This document shows, piece after piece, positions 16,358 through 24,716 of a stretch of DNA of 64,000 bases (the stretch's first letter is position 1; every line of letters starts with the position of its first letter). The notes under the pieces are model-generated. The model ran no database searches, was not told where the DNA came from, and worked only from the letters and a program-made list of their open reading frames with translations. Location of the stretch: assembly GCA_021151825.1 (NCBI GenBank), contig JAGKWQ010000003.1, positions 310,001-374,000 on the forward strand, read 5' to 3'. The position numbers and the translations under genes are program-made. The stretch comes from Cellvibrionaceae bacterium. GTDB lineage: Bacteria; Pseudomonadota; Gammaproteobacteria; Pseudomonadales; Cellvibrionaceae.

Positions 16358-16858
16358 TCAACAAGTGCGCTCGTTCACTGTATCAACGACCAAGCGATGT
16401 TGCTCGTCAAAAACCCACACTTCTTCGTAATCTACTTCAAATAAATGACCATCCGGATCTTTAAAATATCCCGCAATTCCGAAGGGAGTACGTGTCGCCG
16501 GCTTTACTAATGCCCCACCCGCCTCCACTGCTTTGGCAAGAATTGCCGGCACTTCTTCTGGCGTTTTTGCCAGGTATACAAAGCCCACACCATTGAAACC
16601 ACCTGGTTTTGCAGAGCCCGCCAAAGAGTCCGCAGCAAAAACTTCACGCCCTATTAAACATAACGCGTAACCGCCCAGATCAAACTTCACAAATTCATCA
16701 TGACCTGTCGGTGATTTCTGCCATCCCAAGGCTTCATAAAACGCTTGGGATTTCGCAACACTCTCTACGCCCAACAAAATCAAATGCAGGCGTTGGCTGG
16801 GCGAAATCGATTGAATTTCTGCTGATGAAAAAATATGGCCAACTTCTTTTTTTAACAT
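16358..16858 (-). CDS. VOC-superfamily (glyoxalase/bleomycin-resistance-like) protein
   Basis: A 166-residue protein with paired beta-alpha-beta-beta-beta modules. The first covers RLHLILLGVESVAKSQAFYEALGW; the second ends in the family signature FKDPDGHLFEVDYEEVW, where the final glutamate is a typical metal ligand. Similar short proteins are glyoxalase I-like enzymes, dioxygenases or antibiotic-binding proteins, so the substrate is open. The first 22 residues, before the first strand, may be an over-extended start, but the ATG at 16858 is preceded by AAGGAGAAACATA, a good SD, so I keep it. It forms a two-gene unit with the AHSA1 gene. Confidence 0.85.
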   Translation of the reverse strand: MLKKEVGHIFSSAEIQSISPSQRLHLILLGVESVAKSQAFYEALGWQKSPTGHDEFVKFDLGGYALCLIGREVFAADSLAGSAKPGGFNGVGFVYLAKTPEEVPAILAKAVEAGGALVKPATRTPFGIAGYFKDPDGHLFEVDYEEVWVFDEQHRLVVDTVNERTC

Positions 16859-17005
16859 TATGTTTCTCCTTGCTGATGAATGTAGGGGTTATTTTGCAAA
16901 ACGCATTCGCCAGCTTCTGTCAGTATAAATGTAGTATTGGTCGTTAAAATATGATTTTGATGTAACGTCACTGAGCGCAGTGATTACTTTTTAACCCTCA
17001 AATAG

Positions 17006-19060
17006 TTACTCTCTTTTTTTGATAAACACCGCCACCGAGCGAGCACTGACCCAATAAATATCGCTAGCCAATAACAGTGATTCGCTTGCTTCGAAAATAT
17101 CTTCAGGCCCATTTAAACTGGTATCTATTACCAAATGCCAGTCCCCCGGCTCCTGAATACGAAATTCCAACACTTGCCAGTAAGCGTTAATCATTACATA
17201 AATATCATCGTCCAACTCGGCTGCACCCAGGATACAAAATGCCAAGGTGCGCGAATAACTAGCCAGATCGACTTCTCCCAGGGTTCCGTACCACTTTACC
17301 TGATCACGCCAAAAACGACTGCGACCAATCGCGGGATGTTGTTTGCGAAAGTTAATCATCAATTTAAAAAAACGAAACATATCTGGAAATTGCTGCAGTT
17401 GGTGCCAGTTTAGCCAGGAAACATCGTTATCTTGATTGTAGGGATTGTTGTTACCTTGCTGGGTATTTAGAAATTCGTCGCCCATTACAAACATGGGAGT
17501 ACCGTTACTCAGCATCAGAATGGCGAACAGATTTTTTATTTGTTGTTTGCGCAATTGCAATATGTCGGCAGGAAGATTTTCATCGCCCTCCCAGCCGTGA
17601 TTCCAGCTGAAATTGCTATCGGTTCCGTCGGTATTATTATTGCCATTGGCAAGGTTACGTTTATGATGGTAAGAAACCAGGTCATACAAACAAAAACCAT
17701 CGTGCGCAGTAATAAAATTAATGCTTTGGTAAGGATGATATACATCAGGCAAATTATCCGGAAATAAATCAGCACTGCCATAAATGCGCGACATCAATCC
17801 TGGCAACTGCTGTTCATCGCCTTTAACAAAACGGCGCACTGTATCGCGATATTCACCATTCCACTGCAACCAGCTAATACCGGGAAATTTGCTACCTAAT
17901 TGATAACTATTAATATCCCAGGCTTCCGCAATTAACCGGATGTCCTGGAAATCGGGGTCGGATGTAATCGCTGCAATAATCGGTGGATCAATTAAATTTA
18001 CCCCACCATTACTATCGCGCGTAAAAATGGAGGCCAGATCAAAACGAAATCCATCGACGTGCATTTCTTTTACCCAAAACCGCAAGCTCTCCACAATTAA
18101 ATGGCGTACGTAACGGTTAGATGTATGGAAAACATTTCCCGTACCACTGTCATTCATGTAGTACTCGCGATTATCCGCGAGCAAATAATAGGTGAGATTA
18201 TCCAGCCCGCGAAAACTGTATGTGGGCCCCAACTCATTGGTTTCCGATGTGTGGTTATAAACCACATCCAGAATAACTTCTATCCCGGCCTGGTGCAGCG
18301 CTTTCACCATATCGCGAAACTCGTCCATTTGTTTACAACGTTGCGGAAATTGGCTGTAAGCATGATGAGGCGAGAAAAAATTCAAGGTCATGTAACCCCA
18401 ATAGTTTCCTTCTTGCGGATCAAATTGATGCACCGGTAACAGCTCAACCGCAGTGATTCCAAGTTCCTGCAAATAAGGAATTTTTTTAATAATTCCTGAA
18501 TAAGTACCACGCTCATTAATTGCTACGCCAGAACTGGGATCGCGAGTAAAACCGCGCACGTGCATTTCATAAATAATGAAATCGTGTTGATGGCGCGGCG
18601 GTTTTACATCTCCCGTCCAATCATAGGATTCACTATTGTTAGGTGGCAGCACGCCAAGCGGCGCTTTACCCATAGTCGAACCCGGTTGCGTACATGCACC
18701 ACGACTGTAACCGGGTGGGAAAAACACACCGCGCGCATAAGGATCGAGCAATAATTTTTGCGAATCATATCGATGCCCTTGCGATGGATTGAACTCACCT
18801 AACGCACGATAAGCGTAATATCGAGCATCTTGCACATCTTCCAATGCAACACGCATGTGCCAAATGCGGCCAGAGCGGTTTTTGATAACATCAAATACCA
18901 ATTCTGCTACTGGCTCGGCGTAATTTCCTTCGCGAAATAACAACAAAATAATACCGCTTGCATTGCGCGCATAAATCGAAAAATTGAAACATGTTTCAGC
19001 AGGTATCCAGGTAACACCTAACGGGGTGGGACTGCCTTCAATTGCAAACCAGGAATTCAT
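17006..19060 (-). CDS. glgX: Glycogen debranching enzyme GlgX (GH13_11)
   Basis: A 684-residue isoamylase-type enzyme that hydrolyses alpha-1,6 branches of glycogen limit dextrins in the cytoplasm. The N-terminal CBM48-like domain (about 10-130) is followed by the GH13 barrel. The GH13 regions are visible: DVVYNH (region I), DGFRFDLAS with nucleophile Asp341 (II), IAEAWD with acid/base Glu379 (III) and TAHDG with Asp454 (IV). GNNNTDGTDSNFSWNHGWEG is typical of GlgX/isoamylase. Other glycogen genes (glgA, glgB, glgP) are not in the window, so it is expressed alone here. The start at 19060 follows AAGGAGC with normal spacing. Confidence 0.93.
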   Translation of the reverse strand: MNSWFAIEGSPTPLGVTWIPAETCFNFSIYARNASGIILLLFREGNYAEPVAELVFDVIKNRSGRIWHMRVALEDVQDARYYAYRALGEFNPSQGHRYDSQKLLLDPYARGVFFPPGYSRGACTQPGSTMGKAPLGVLPPNNSESYDWTGDVKPPRHQHDFIIYEMHVRGFTRDPSSGVAINERGTYSGIIKKIPYLQELGITAVELLPVHQFDPQEGNYWGYMTLNFFSPHHAYSQFPQRCKQMDEFRDMVKALHQAGIEVILDVVYNHTSETNELGPTYSFRGLDNLTYYLLADNREYYMNDSGTGNVFHTSNRYVRHLIVESLRFWVKEMHVDGFRFDLASIFTRDSNGGVNLIDPPIIAAITSDPDFQDIRLIAEAWDINSYQLGSKFPGISWLQWNGEYRDTVRRFVKGDEQQLPGLMSRIYGSADLFPDNLPDVYHPYQSINFITAHDGFCLYDLVSYHHKRNLANGNNNTDGTDSNFSWNHGWEGDENLPADILQLRKQQIKNLFAILMLSNGTPMFVMGDEFLNTQQGNNNPYNQDNDVSWLNWHQLQQFPDMFRFFKLMINFRKQHPAIGRSRFWRDQVKWYGTLGEVDLASYSRTLAFCILGAAELDDDIYVMINAYWQVLEFRIQEPGDWHLVIDTSLNGPEDIFEASESLLLASDIYWVSARSVAVFIKKRE

Positions 19061-19343
19061 AAAAGCTCCTTGCGTTATCTACGCTGGCAACATAACTGGT
19101 TATAAATAGAGAAGTGAATATATCCGGGTAAATCGATACAAGAGAACGCACTGATGGAGGCACTGATTGAAAGTCTAGCTGCCCGCAGGATTGCGGAGGA
19201 AACAGATCAGGATATGAACGACACTATATTATTCTAAAAAATTTCAAATGCGTTATTTCACTAGGGTGCTGTGAATATTTCCCACAACAAAAAACAATGG
19301 TCTAACTGCAAAGATATTTTCGTTCAATAACAGAGACAGGGGG
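19061..19343. other. Intergenic region between glgX and cel45A
   Basis: Holds the glgX promoter region (minus strand). A 27-codon frame at 19154-19237 (MEALIESLAARR..., preceded by AGAGA) has protein-like composition, but nothing beyond that supports it. No RNA gene is seen. Confidence 0.35.
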
Positions 19344-19392
19344 TTTTTCGTTACTAACGAAAAACACTGCGTGTATTACACGCAGTGTTTTT
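19344..19392. terminator. Terminator hairpin with overlapping palindrome after cel45A
   Basis: AAAAACACTGCGTGT and ACACGCAGTGTTTTT form a perfect 15-bp stem (19360-19392, loop ATT). A second perfect palindrome, TTTTTCGTTA-C-TAACGAAAAA (19344-19364), shares its A tract. The cel45A transcript (minus strand) meets the long stem first, so this is its terminator. Confidence 0.85.
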
Positions 19393-19399
19393 TTAATGA

Positions 19400-21010
19400 T
19401 TAATTACAACTGGTTTTAATATCGTTTAAAGGACCACGGTTCATTCCAGAACGAGATGTTAACTCCGCCGGGCAAGCGACTTCTTTATATTTAAGTGCGG
19501 GGTTATCAGCGGCCTCAAACCAGTTGGCGTACCAGGTACAGGCTTGTTGCAATTCAGTTAATCCACGCGAACCAAATACACTGTTGCAACGATTGGTTAA
19601 ACAGCTTTTGTATTGCGCCAGACTCGCGTTGTAACCCAGTTCCTGTTTACACGCAGCAAGGAAACCACCGTATTGCGCGCCCAATTCGGAATTGGAAACG
19701 CCCCATTGTGCGGAACACGCATTGAACGCACCAACACCGCCACCGGGAACCAGAATATCGAACTGGCCACCACCAACGTCGTAACCGATATTCGTGGCCT
19801 GTACGATCATCACTTTGCCTGCAAGTGCCGAAGAACCAGGATCACCCGGGGAGTTATGGGATTGACCGGTAAACTCCAATTGATAGCAACGGCCACATAC
19901 ATCACCACTGGCAGTCGCCGCATAGCCGTAGGCTAATTTATCGTTTACGGCGAAGGGTGCCATGCCCCAACACATATGCGCACTCCCACCACCATTGCCA
20001 CAAGCACTGCCGGCACTGACATCGGTCAAGCGGGAGTTATTACTGCCGCAGGCAGGTAATGGATTCACCACCGAAGGGACGTTTGCAGTCCAGCTGCAAT
20101 GTGCTTTACAGCAATCCCAATAACGGGTTGCATAGCCATTACAAGTTGCGCCCAACGTAATGCTACTCGTGGAGGAACTGCTTAACGAAGAACGGGATGA
20201 AGAGCTGGACGATGGCAAAGTAATTACGCTGGATGAGCTGCGGCTTGTTGCAGCTGCACTTGAAGAGCTGCGGCTGGTAGCGGCTGCGCTGGATGAATTA
20301 CCCGCATTCACAATGCCATAAGGTGCAGGCTGGCTTGCGCAGGTTGCACGGCTCACACAGCTCTTGCCATTTTCATAACCCCAACCACTGGTTGTGTTTG
20401 CACACAGCGGCGTAATCGTTCCGTACCAATTACAGGCTTCACCATTCAGCGCTACCGAACTGGATGACGATGAGCGCAGCGATGACGATGGAGTACTGGA
20501 AGAGGTACGCGGTGCAGAACTCGGTACTACCGAAGAACTGGTGCGCGGCGCACTGGAACTGGCGACGGTTGAAGGTGTACTCGATGTAATTACCGAGCTA
20601 CATACCGCTCCCGTGATTACCGGCACTTGCGCTTTACTGGCGCCGTTGGTTCCCTGCACACCAAATTCCACACTGGCATTCACACCAATCGTACTATTCC
20701 AATTGAGTGCTGTTGCCGTATATGGATTGGAGCCGGAAAGGTTCGCATTCCAGCTGCTGGTTACCCGCGAACCATCCGTATAATTCCAGCCGATATTCCA
20801 ACCGGAAATGCTGCTGGTGCCGTTATTGGTAATGCGCAACGTCGCAGTAAATCCATTGCCCCAATCATTGGCAACAATGTATTCACATTTTGCAGCCTGC
20901 GCGGTGCTGATATTCATGGTAGCGAGTACAACAGATGCGCCGATTAACCAGCGCTTTACTGCAACCGGTTTTGTCAAAGTTGTTTTGTATAAAGCCGAGA
21001 GCAATTTCAT
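19400..21010 (-). CDS. cel45A: Secreted endoglucanase, CBM2-CBM10-GH45
   Basis: A 536-residue cellulase. Signal peptide about 1-40; CBM2a about 41-137 with the conserved tryptophans in ISGWNIGW and NWNS; serine-rich linker; CBM10 about 190-234 (CNWYGTITPLC, GYENGKSCVS); second serine-rich linker with a tandem SSSSAAATSR repeat; GH45 catalytic domain from about 288. The GH45 signature TRYWDCCKAHCSW holds the catalytic Asp299, and the cysteine-rich core continues through CGRCYQLEFTG. GH45 enzymes are inverting endo-beta-1,4-glucanases. The architecture is that of Cellvibrio japonicus Cel45A (the older endoglucanase B), hence the symbol. The leader shares a 14-bp element with the LPMO gene upstream, suggesting common control. 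Confidence 0.93.
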   Translation of the reverse strand: MKLLSALYKTTLTKPVAVKRWLIGASVVLATMNISTAQAAKCEYIVANDWGNGFTATLRITNNGTSSISGWNIGWNYTDGSRVTSSWNANLSGSNPYTATALNWNSTIGVNASVEFGVQGTNGASKAQVPVITGAVCSSVITSSTPSTVASSSAPRTSSSVVPSSAPRTSSSTPSSSLRSSSSSSVALNGEACNWYGTITPLCANTTSGWGYENGKSCVSRATCASQPAPYGIVNAGNSSSAAATSRSSSSAAATSRSSSSVITLPSSSSSSRSSLSSSSTSSITLGATCNGYATRYWDCCKAHCSWTANVPSVVNPLPACGSNNSRLTDVSAGSACGNGGGSAHMCWGMAPFAVNDKLAYGYAATASGDVCGRCYQLEFTGQSHNSPGDPGSSALAGKVMIVQATNIGYDVGGGQFDILVPGGGVGAFNACSAQWGVSNSELGAQYGGFLAACKQELGYNASLAQYKSCLTNRCNSVFGSRGLTELQQACTWYANWFEAADNPALKYKEVACPAELTSRSGMNRGPLNDIKTSCN

Positions 21011-21077
21011 TTATCGGTCCTCTTTATTTATTGATCTGATCAGGTGCGTTGTTAGCCCAATCAGGAACAATAAAAAT

Positions 21078-21091
21078 AATGGGCAGCAAGC
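21078..21091 (-). repeat. 14-bp leader element, copy 1 (cel45A)
   Basis: GCTTGCTGCCCATT on the minus strand, 67 nt before the cel45A start codon. The identical 14 bases occur before the LPMO gene at 22627-22640. See the copy there. Confidence 0.6.
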
Positions 21092-21443
21092 ACTCCACTA
21101 AATTGAAATTAGCGAGCGACAATGCAGTGATGCAAGCGATTCCCCGGAGAAAACTCCGAACACGGTCAACACGGATACAGCAGGGAAACACCAGGGGTTG
21201 ATAACAACAGGAGAGATTTTTTGAATTTTATTTTTGTAGCGACAAGACTAGCGCAGCAGCGTGAATTTACAAAGCAGGGATCACCAATCTGTGACTGGAT
21301 TAACTTGAATGTGTCGCGCGGAAAACTATCTATAAAAAAACAGCAGCCGAAGCTGCCGTTTTATTTCATCAATGATTTTATTTTTACAAAGTCATTAACC
21401 TTATTCATGGCTTTGTAATGTTTATTGGTAGCGGTGTACCTTT

Positions 21444-22610
21444 TTATTGGCAACTACGTACTAAGGCCCACGCATTTGCCCATGCCCAACCTACGCCTGG
21501 TTCGTAAGGTCCGCCAACAGTACACCAGCCACCAACGGTGCAGCGGTATTCACTACCGACATTGCGCACCACTGCTCCTGTCGCATAAGTAGCGCCGTTA
21601 ACATAAGCGGGTGATGTGCAACTACCGGCGGGTGTCGATGAACTGGAGCGTGAACTCGTCACCGCCACAGAACTGGGCGATGACGAAACGACAATCGCCG
21701 AAGACGTACCACCGGAACCATTACAATCCCCCAAATCCAGCCAGTAGTTATATTGGCCCGAGGTGAGTTCAGGATTATTACCTTGCGTCCAGTAGTTTGC
21801 CTGGTAACGCTTGTTGTTGTATTTCACTTGTTGCGGCTTGTTGTAAATAGTCCCCGCATCCCAGGTCGGCAACGCCGCACAGGTATCACTGCCAATGCTA
21901 CTGCCCACGGAAGAGCTTGAAGCGGGGCGCGAACTGGAAGTAGACGGTGTTGAGCTCACCGGATCGTTACCGTAAAGCACATCAATACATTGATAGAAAC
22001 CTTCAGGTGCATCGGCATAATCCCGTTGCCAAATACTGTAAACCACATGTCGCCCGGTACGCGGCGGCAAATTTACCTGATGACGGGAAACGGCTTCCTG
22101 GCCGGTTGGCGATGATTGATGGATCTGCTCCAGATCAGACCATTTCAACGGTTGGTTTGGGTTGTAACCTTGTTTGGTGATGTAGTAGCGGAAATACATG
22201 CTGCGATGCTGCGCGGTGTTAGTCCACACAAACTCGCGATACCCCGCTTGCACCTGGGTTGCGGGCCAATCACTGCGCGCGAGATCCAAACCGCCATAGC
22301 CACCAACGCCGGCACTACATAATTTGCCATCGGGAATAACGGTTTGGTGATTGTCACGCACGCCGCCAATCGCAATACTTTGCGGTGAATAAAATCCCAC
22401 ATTCCCTGCCGCCTTCGCCGCAATACACGCAGGAAGGGTTGGGCTTTCAATATTATTTTCCTTACACACAATCACCCGCGATTTGGGTGATGACACATAG
22501 CCATGCGCGCTCACATCAACAGCACCCAACAGTGCAGTAGCGGCAACAACAGCAGAAAAACCAATACTTCTAACACGGGAAATCGCAGAACGCTTAGGAA
22601 TTATTTGCAC
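21444..22610 (-). CDS. lpmo10A: AA10 lytic polysaccharide monooxygenase with CBM5 and CBM73
   Basis: A copper enzyme that oxidatively cleaves crystalline polysaccharide, here probably chitin. The signal peptide ends at VDVSA, exposing His36 as mature N-terminal His1 of the copper brace (HGYVSSPKSR); the second brace histidine is in NTAQHRSMYF. A serine-rich linker leads to a CBM5 (CAALPTWDAGTIYNKPQQV), a second linker and a C-terminal CBM73 (CTSPAYVNGATYATGAVVRN). AA10-CBM5-CBM73 is the architecture of chitin-active CjLPMO10A of Cellvibrio japonicus. I use a GTG start at 22610, eight nt after AAGGAG; the GTG at 22616 is too close to that SD, and an upstream ATG at 22697 would precede the SD and give an unusual signal peptide. 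Confidence 0.92.
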   Translation of the reverse strand: MQIIPKRSAISRVRSIGFSAVVAATALLGAVDVSAHGYVSSPKSRVIVCKENNIESPTLPACIAAKAAGNVGFYSPQSIAIGGVRDNHQTVIPDGKLCSAGVGGYGGLDLARSDWPATQVQAGYREFVWTNTAQHRSMYFRYYITKQGYNPNQPLKWSDLEQIHQSSPTGQEAVSRHQVNLPPRTGRHVVYSIWQRDYADAPEGFYQCIDVLYGNDPVSSTPSTSSSRPASSSSVGSSIGSDTCAALPTWDAGTIYNKPQQVKYNNKRYQANYWTQGNNPELTSGQYNYWLDLGDCNGSGGTSSAIVVSSSPSSVAVTSSRSSSSTPAGSCTSPAYVNGATYATGAVVRNVGSEYRCTVGGWCTVGGPYEPGVGWAWANAWALVRSCQ

Positions 22611-22626
22611 TTTCACTTTCTCCTTA

Positions 22627-22640
22627 AATGGGCAGCAAGC
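22627..22640 (-). repeat. 14-bp leader element, copy 2 (LPMO gene)
   Basis: GCTTGCTGCCCATT, identical to 21078-21091, sits just 3 nt before the LPMO gene's AAGGAG. Further upstream both leaders share a looser CGCTA-(N)-TTCAA stretch, so the two 5' regions look related by descent or by a common regulator. Confidence 0.6.
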
Positions 22641-22864
22641 CACGCACGCTGCTCTCGTTAGTTGAATAGCGTTTCCTGCCATCAACAAACCAATCATTGC
22701 GGTTTATAGCAGGCAAAAAAAGCCTAAAACCCCATTCAAGGAAAGGCGAGTACGAGTTTTGGTTTTGAGGTTCGACTTTGGGAGAAAGCGTCCCGCTTTA
22801 TGTGAGACGCAGGGAAAGGATGTACGGTTTTATATTTAGGCGACAACAAATCAACACATGTTAG

Positions 22865-23314
22865 TTATTTGAATTTTTCCAAATACACCAATTCTGTTTT
22901 ACCTAAAATCGCAGTCTTAAAATTTTTATAGCCGCGCCTTTTATAGAAAGCGAGATTTTTATGACTTTTGGAACCGGTAAACAATTCGCAACGACGAGCA
23001 TCGACAAATAAAGATTCCAATGCTTGTAAAATGCATGAGCCAATACTCTGCCCCCAAAAATCCGGATGCACAATTATACGACCAATAAACACAGTGCCAT
23101 TATCTATTTTTGCCTGGCCGCTGCCGACAATATCACCATCGACAATCACTTTCAGAATTTCTTTTACAGAAAATTCTGCGCGTAATTGCTCCAGGGTTTG
23201 TGTTAACGGAGGAATTGAAAAATCAGCATTTAATTCCGCTTCTGAATGATAAGCACGTTTTTGCAATGCGAGAATTGCTTCGGTATCCGTAACCACTGCT
23301 TTGGTTATTTCCAT
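22865..23314 (-). CDS. GNAT-family N-acetyltransferase
   Basis: A 149-residue acetyl-CoA-dependent acyltransferase. The fold is visible as an N-terminal strand and helix (MEITKAVVTDTEAILALQKR), central strands VFIGRIIVHPDFWGQSIGSCIL with a pyrophosphate-loop variant of Q/RxxGxG/A (QSIGSC), and the C-terminal FYKRRGYKNF segment typical of the family. The acceptor is unknown; small GNATs modify amines, amino acids or proteins. A proper AGGAACAGG SD precedes the ATG. It is the last gene of a run of small minus-strand genes starting at 24.7 kb and lies 17 bp after the GFA-family gene. Confidence 0.85.
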   Translation of the reverse strand: MEITKAVVTDTEAILALQKRAYHSEAELNADFSIPPLTQTLEQLRAEFSVKEILKVIVDGDIVGSGQAKIDNGTVFIGRIIVHPDFWGQSIGSCILQALESLFVDARRCELFTGSKSHKNLAFYKRRGYKNFKTAILGKTELVYLEKFK

Positions 23315-23331
23315 AAACCTGTTCCTTATTT

Positions 23332-23736
23332 CTATCTATCTGCCGGGTGATTGACACCATCGTATGTAGGAATATTTTCTATTTTTAATGGATTAATACC
23401 GTCGAGGCATCCCACATTAAATCCATATTGGGCCGGATTTGATCGGCGCTGGTGATGAGTGTAAATACCACAGTTACTGCAAAAATAATGTTTGGCAGTT
23501 TTTGTATTGAATTGATAAAGCTTTAGCAGTGTTTCACCTTTGACAATTTTGATTCCGGATAATGGAATGGACGTAGCAACAGCCCCCCTTCTCCTGCATA
23601 ACGAGCAATCACAACGGCGCACATCAATTAAACCATCCGGCAAATCCAGCTCAAACTCTACGCCACCACAATGGCAAGTTGCTTTATGTTTTGGTTTGAT
23701 AATTACACCATCTACCTCCTTCAAATTGACTGCCAT
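23332..23736 (-). CDS. GFA/CENP-V-family zinc protein
   Basis: A 134-residue protein of the glutathione-dependent formaldehyde-activating (GFA) fold, a small zinc-binding beta-sandwich. The cysteine pattern is clear: CHCGGVEFELDLP, RRCDCSLCRRRGA and FCSNCGIYTHH. Family members bind Zn2+ and sometimes glutathione; an enzymatic formaldehyde reaction is established only for a few, so I do not name one. It follows AAGGAGAAGG, a strong SD, and begins 15 nt after the preceding small secreted protein gene, so they are likely co-transcribed. A second, only distantly similar GFA protein is encoded at 52.4 kb. Confidence 0.88.
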   Translation of the reverse strand: MAVNLKEVDGVIIKPKHKATCHCGGVEFELDLPDGLIDVRRCDCSLCRRRGAVATSIPLSGIKIVKGETLLKLYQFNTKTAKHYFCSNCGIYTHHQRRSNPAQYGFNVGCLDGINPLKIENIPTYDGVNHPADR

Positions 23737-23751
23737 TTCCTTCTCCTTCTA

Positions 23752-24066
23752 TTAACTTTGCGCCACGATCAATTCTTTAACAATCGCGCTGCAAGCTTGA
23801 TTGGAAACCTGGATTTTCAGCGTTTCTATACCAGTAAAATAAAAAATAAAGCAATTTTTTTTATCGGTTCCACCTACCAGGCGTTTAATGTCGACGGCAC
23901 TAACGACCTGGTAATCGTACTCAGCATCAGGGGAATTTTTGGCGATATTCAGTTTGACATAACCTTTACCAATCGCTTCTACACTTTCAATACTGTCTGG
24001 CATACGGCCTGCAAAGCTGGGCATGCAGAGTGACAGAAGGAATAAAGCAGAGAATAATTTTTTCAT
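23752..24066 (-). CDS. Small secreted protein of unknown function
   Basis: A 104-residue protein with a classic signal peptide (MKKLFSALFLLSLCMPSFA) cleaved near residue 19. The mature part is about 85 residues with two cysteines (KNCFIFYF and NQACSAIV) that could form one disulfide in the periplasm. I recognise no family. The ATG at 24066 is chosen because GGAG lies 7 nt upstream and the signal peptide starts exactly there; an in-frame ATG at 24144 would add 26 residues before it. It sits between a membrane-anchored protein gene and a GFA-family gene on the same strand. Confidence 0.72.
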   Translation of the reverse strand: MKKLFSALFLLSLCMPSFAGRMPDSIESVEAIGKGYVKLNIAKNSPDAEYDYQVVSAVDIKRLVGGTDKKNCFIFYFTGIETLKIQVSNQACSAIVKELIVAQS

Positions 24067-24119
24067 GGAAAGCTCCAACAATATAGAAAAACCTGAATGA
24101 TAATTGGTTCGAGGCAGGA

Positions 24120-24689
24120 TTACTGCGGATTGCATTGGTTCCATTCATCGAGGCGCTGAAAAAATTGCAGGGTTTCAGCAGCAGCATTTTCTTTCATATA
24201 ATTTTCAAATAAGGATTTTTTGGCACAGATTCTATAAGAAACATACCAACTCAAGGGATAACGTACGTCCTCTATTTTGACCAGGCTGGAGCGCACAGCA
24301 ATTTCCATCTGACTAATCAAAAATAACGATCGATCAAACCTGTCAACAATGTATTTTGCCTTGGCATCGCTTACCGGATTATCAAGTGAGTCAAATACAG
24401 TCTGTGCATTCACCAATTCTTTTTGGCCATTGATTTCATATTCACGGCCTTCATCATCCCAATCCATCATCTCCATTGCAATCCAGCCATCATCGGCAAG
24501 CATACTGCTTACCATTTCCTTGGCCATCTTTGCCTGCTCCCAACGCAATTCACGGGCACCCTGCTGATTGCTTTCCCACAACTGGAATACGCCGGTAAAA
24601 ATAGCAATCAAGCCACCGGCAACGCCGATAAAACCTACCACTGAATCCAGAAAGCTTTTATCGTTTGAAGAATTATTATTGCCAGTCAT
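24120..24689 (-). CDS. Single-pass membrane protein of unknown function
   Basis: A 189-residue protein. A polar, Asn/Ser-rich N-terminus is followed by one hydrophobic segment (about 14-36, VVGFIGVAGGLIAIFTGVFQLW) and then a mostly helical hydrophilic domain rich in Glu/Asp (MEMMDWDDEGREYEIN). The layout suggests a membrane-tethered cytoplasmic or periplasmic domain; the positive-inside rule does not decide the orientation. I recognise no family. AAGG lies 8 nt before the ATG. It is flanked by the oxidoreductase gene and the small secreted protein gene, all on the minus strand, with short gaps that suggest one transcript. Confidence 0.7.
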   Translation of the reverse strand: MTGNNNSSNDKSFLDSVVGFIGVAGGLIAIFTGVFQLWESNQQGARELRWEQAKMAKEMVSSMLADDGWIAMEMMDWDDEGREYEINGQKELVNAQTVFDSLDNPVSDAKAKYIVDRFDRSLFLISQMEIAVRSSLVKIEDVRYPLSWYVSYRICAKKSLFENYMKENAAAETLQFFQRLDEWNQCNPQ

Positions 24690-24716
24690 TGGAAATACCT
24701 TTTCACCCGTGGTTTG

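Noticed and set aside
19154..19237. 27-codon frame in the glgX leader region
   Set aside because: Composition is protein-like, but it is short, has only a weak SD and no terminator or promoter is tied to it.
20394..20783. Long plus-strand frame opposite cel45A
   Set aside because: It is the antisense of serine-rich linker codons, which lack stops on the other strand; no RBS.
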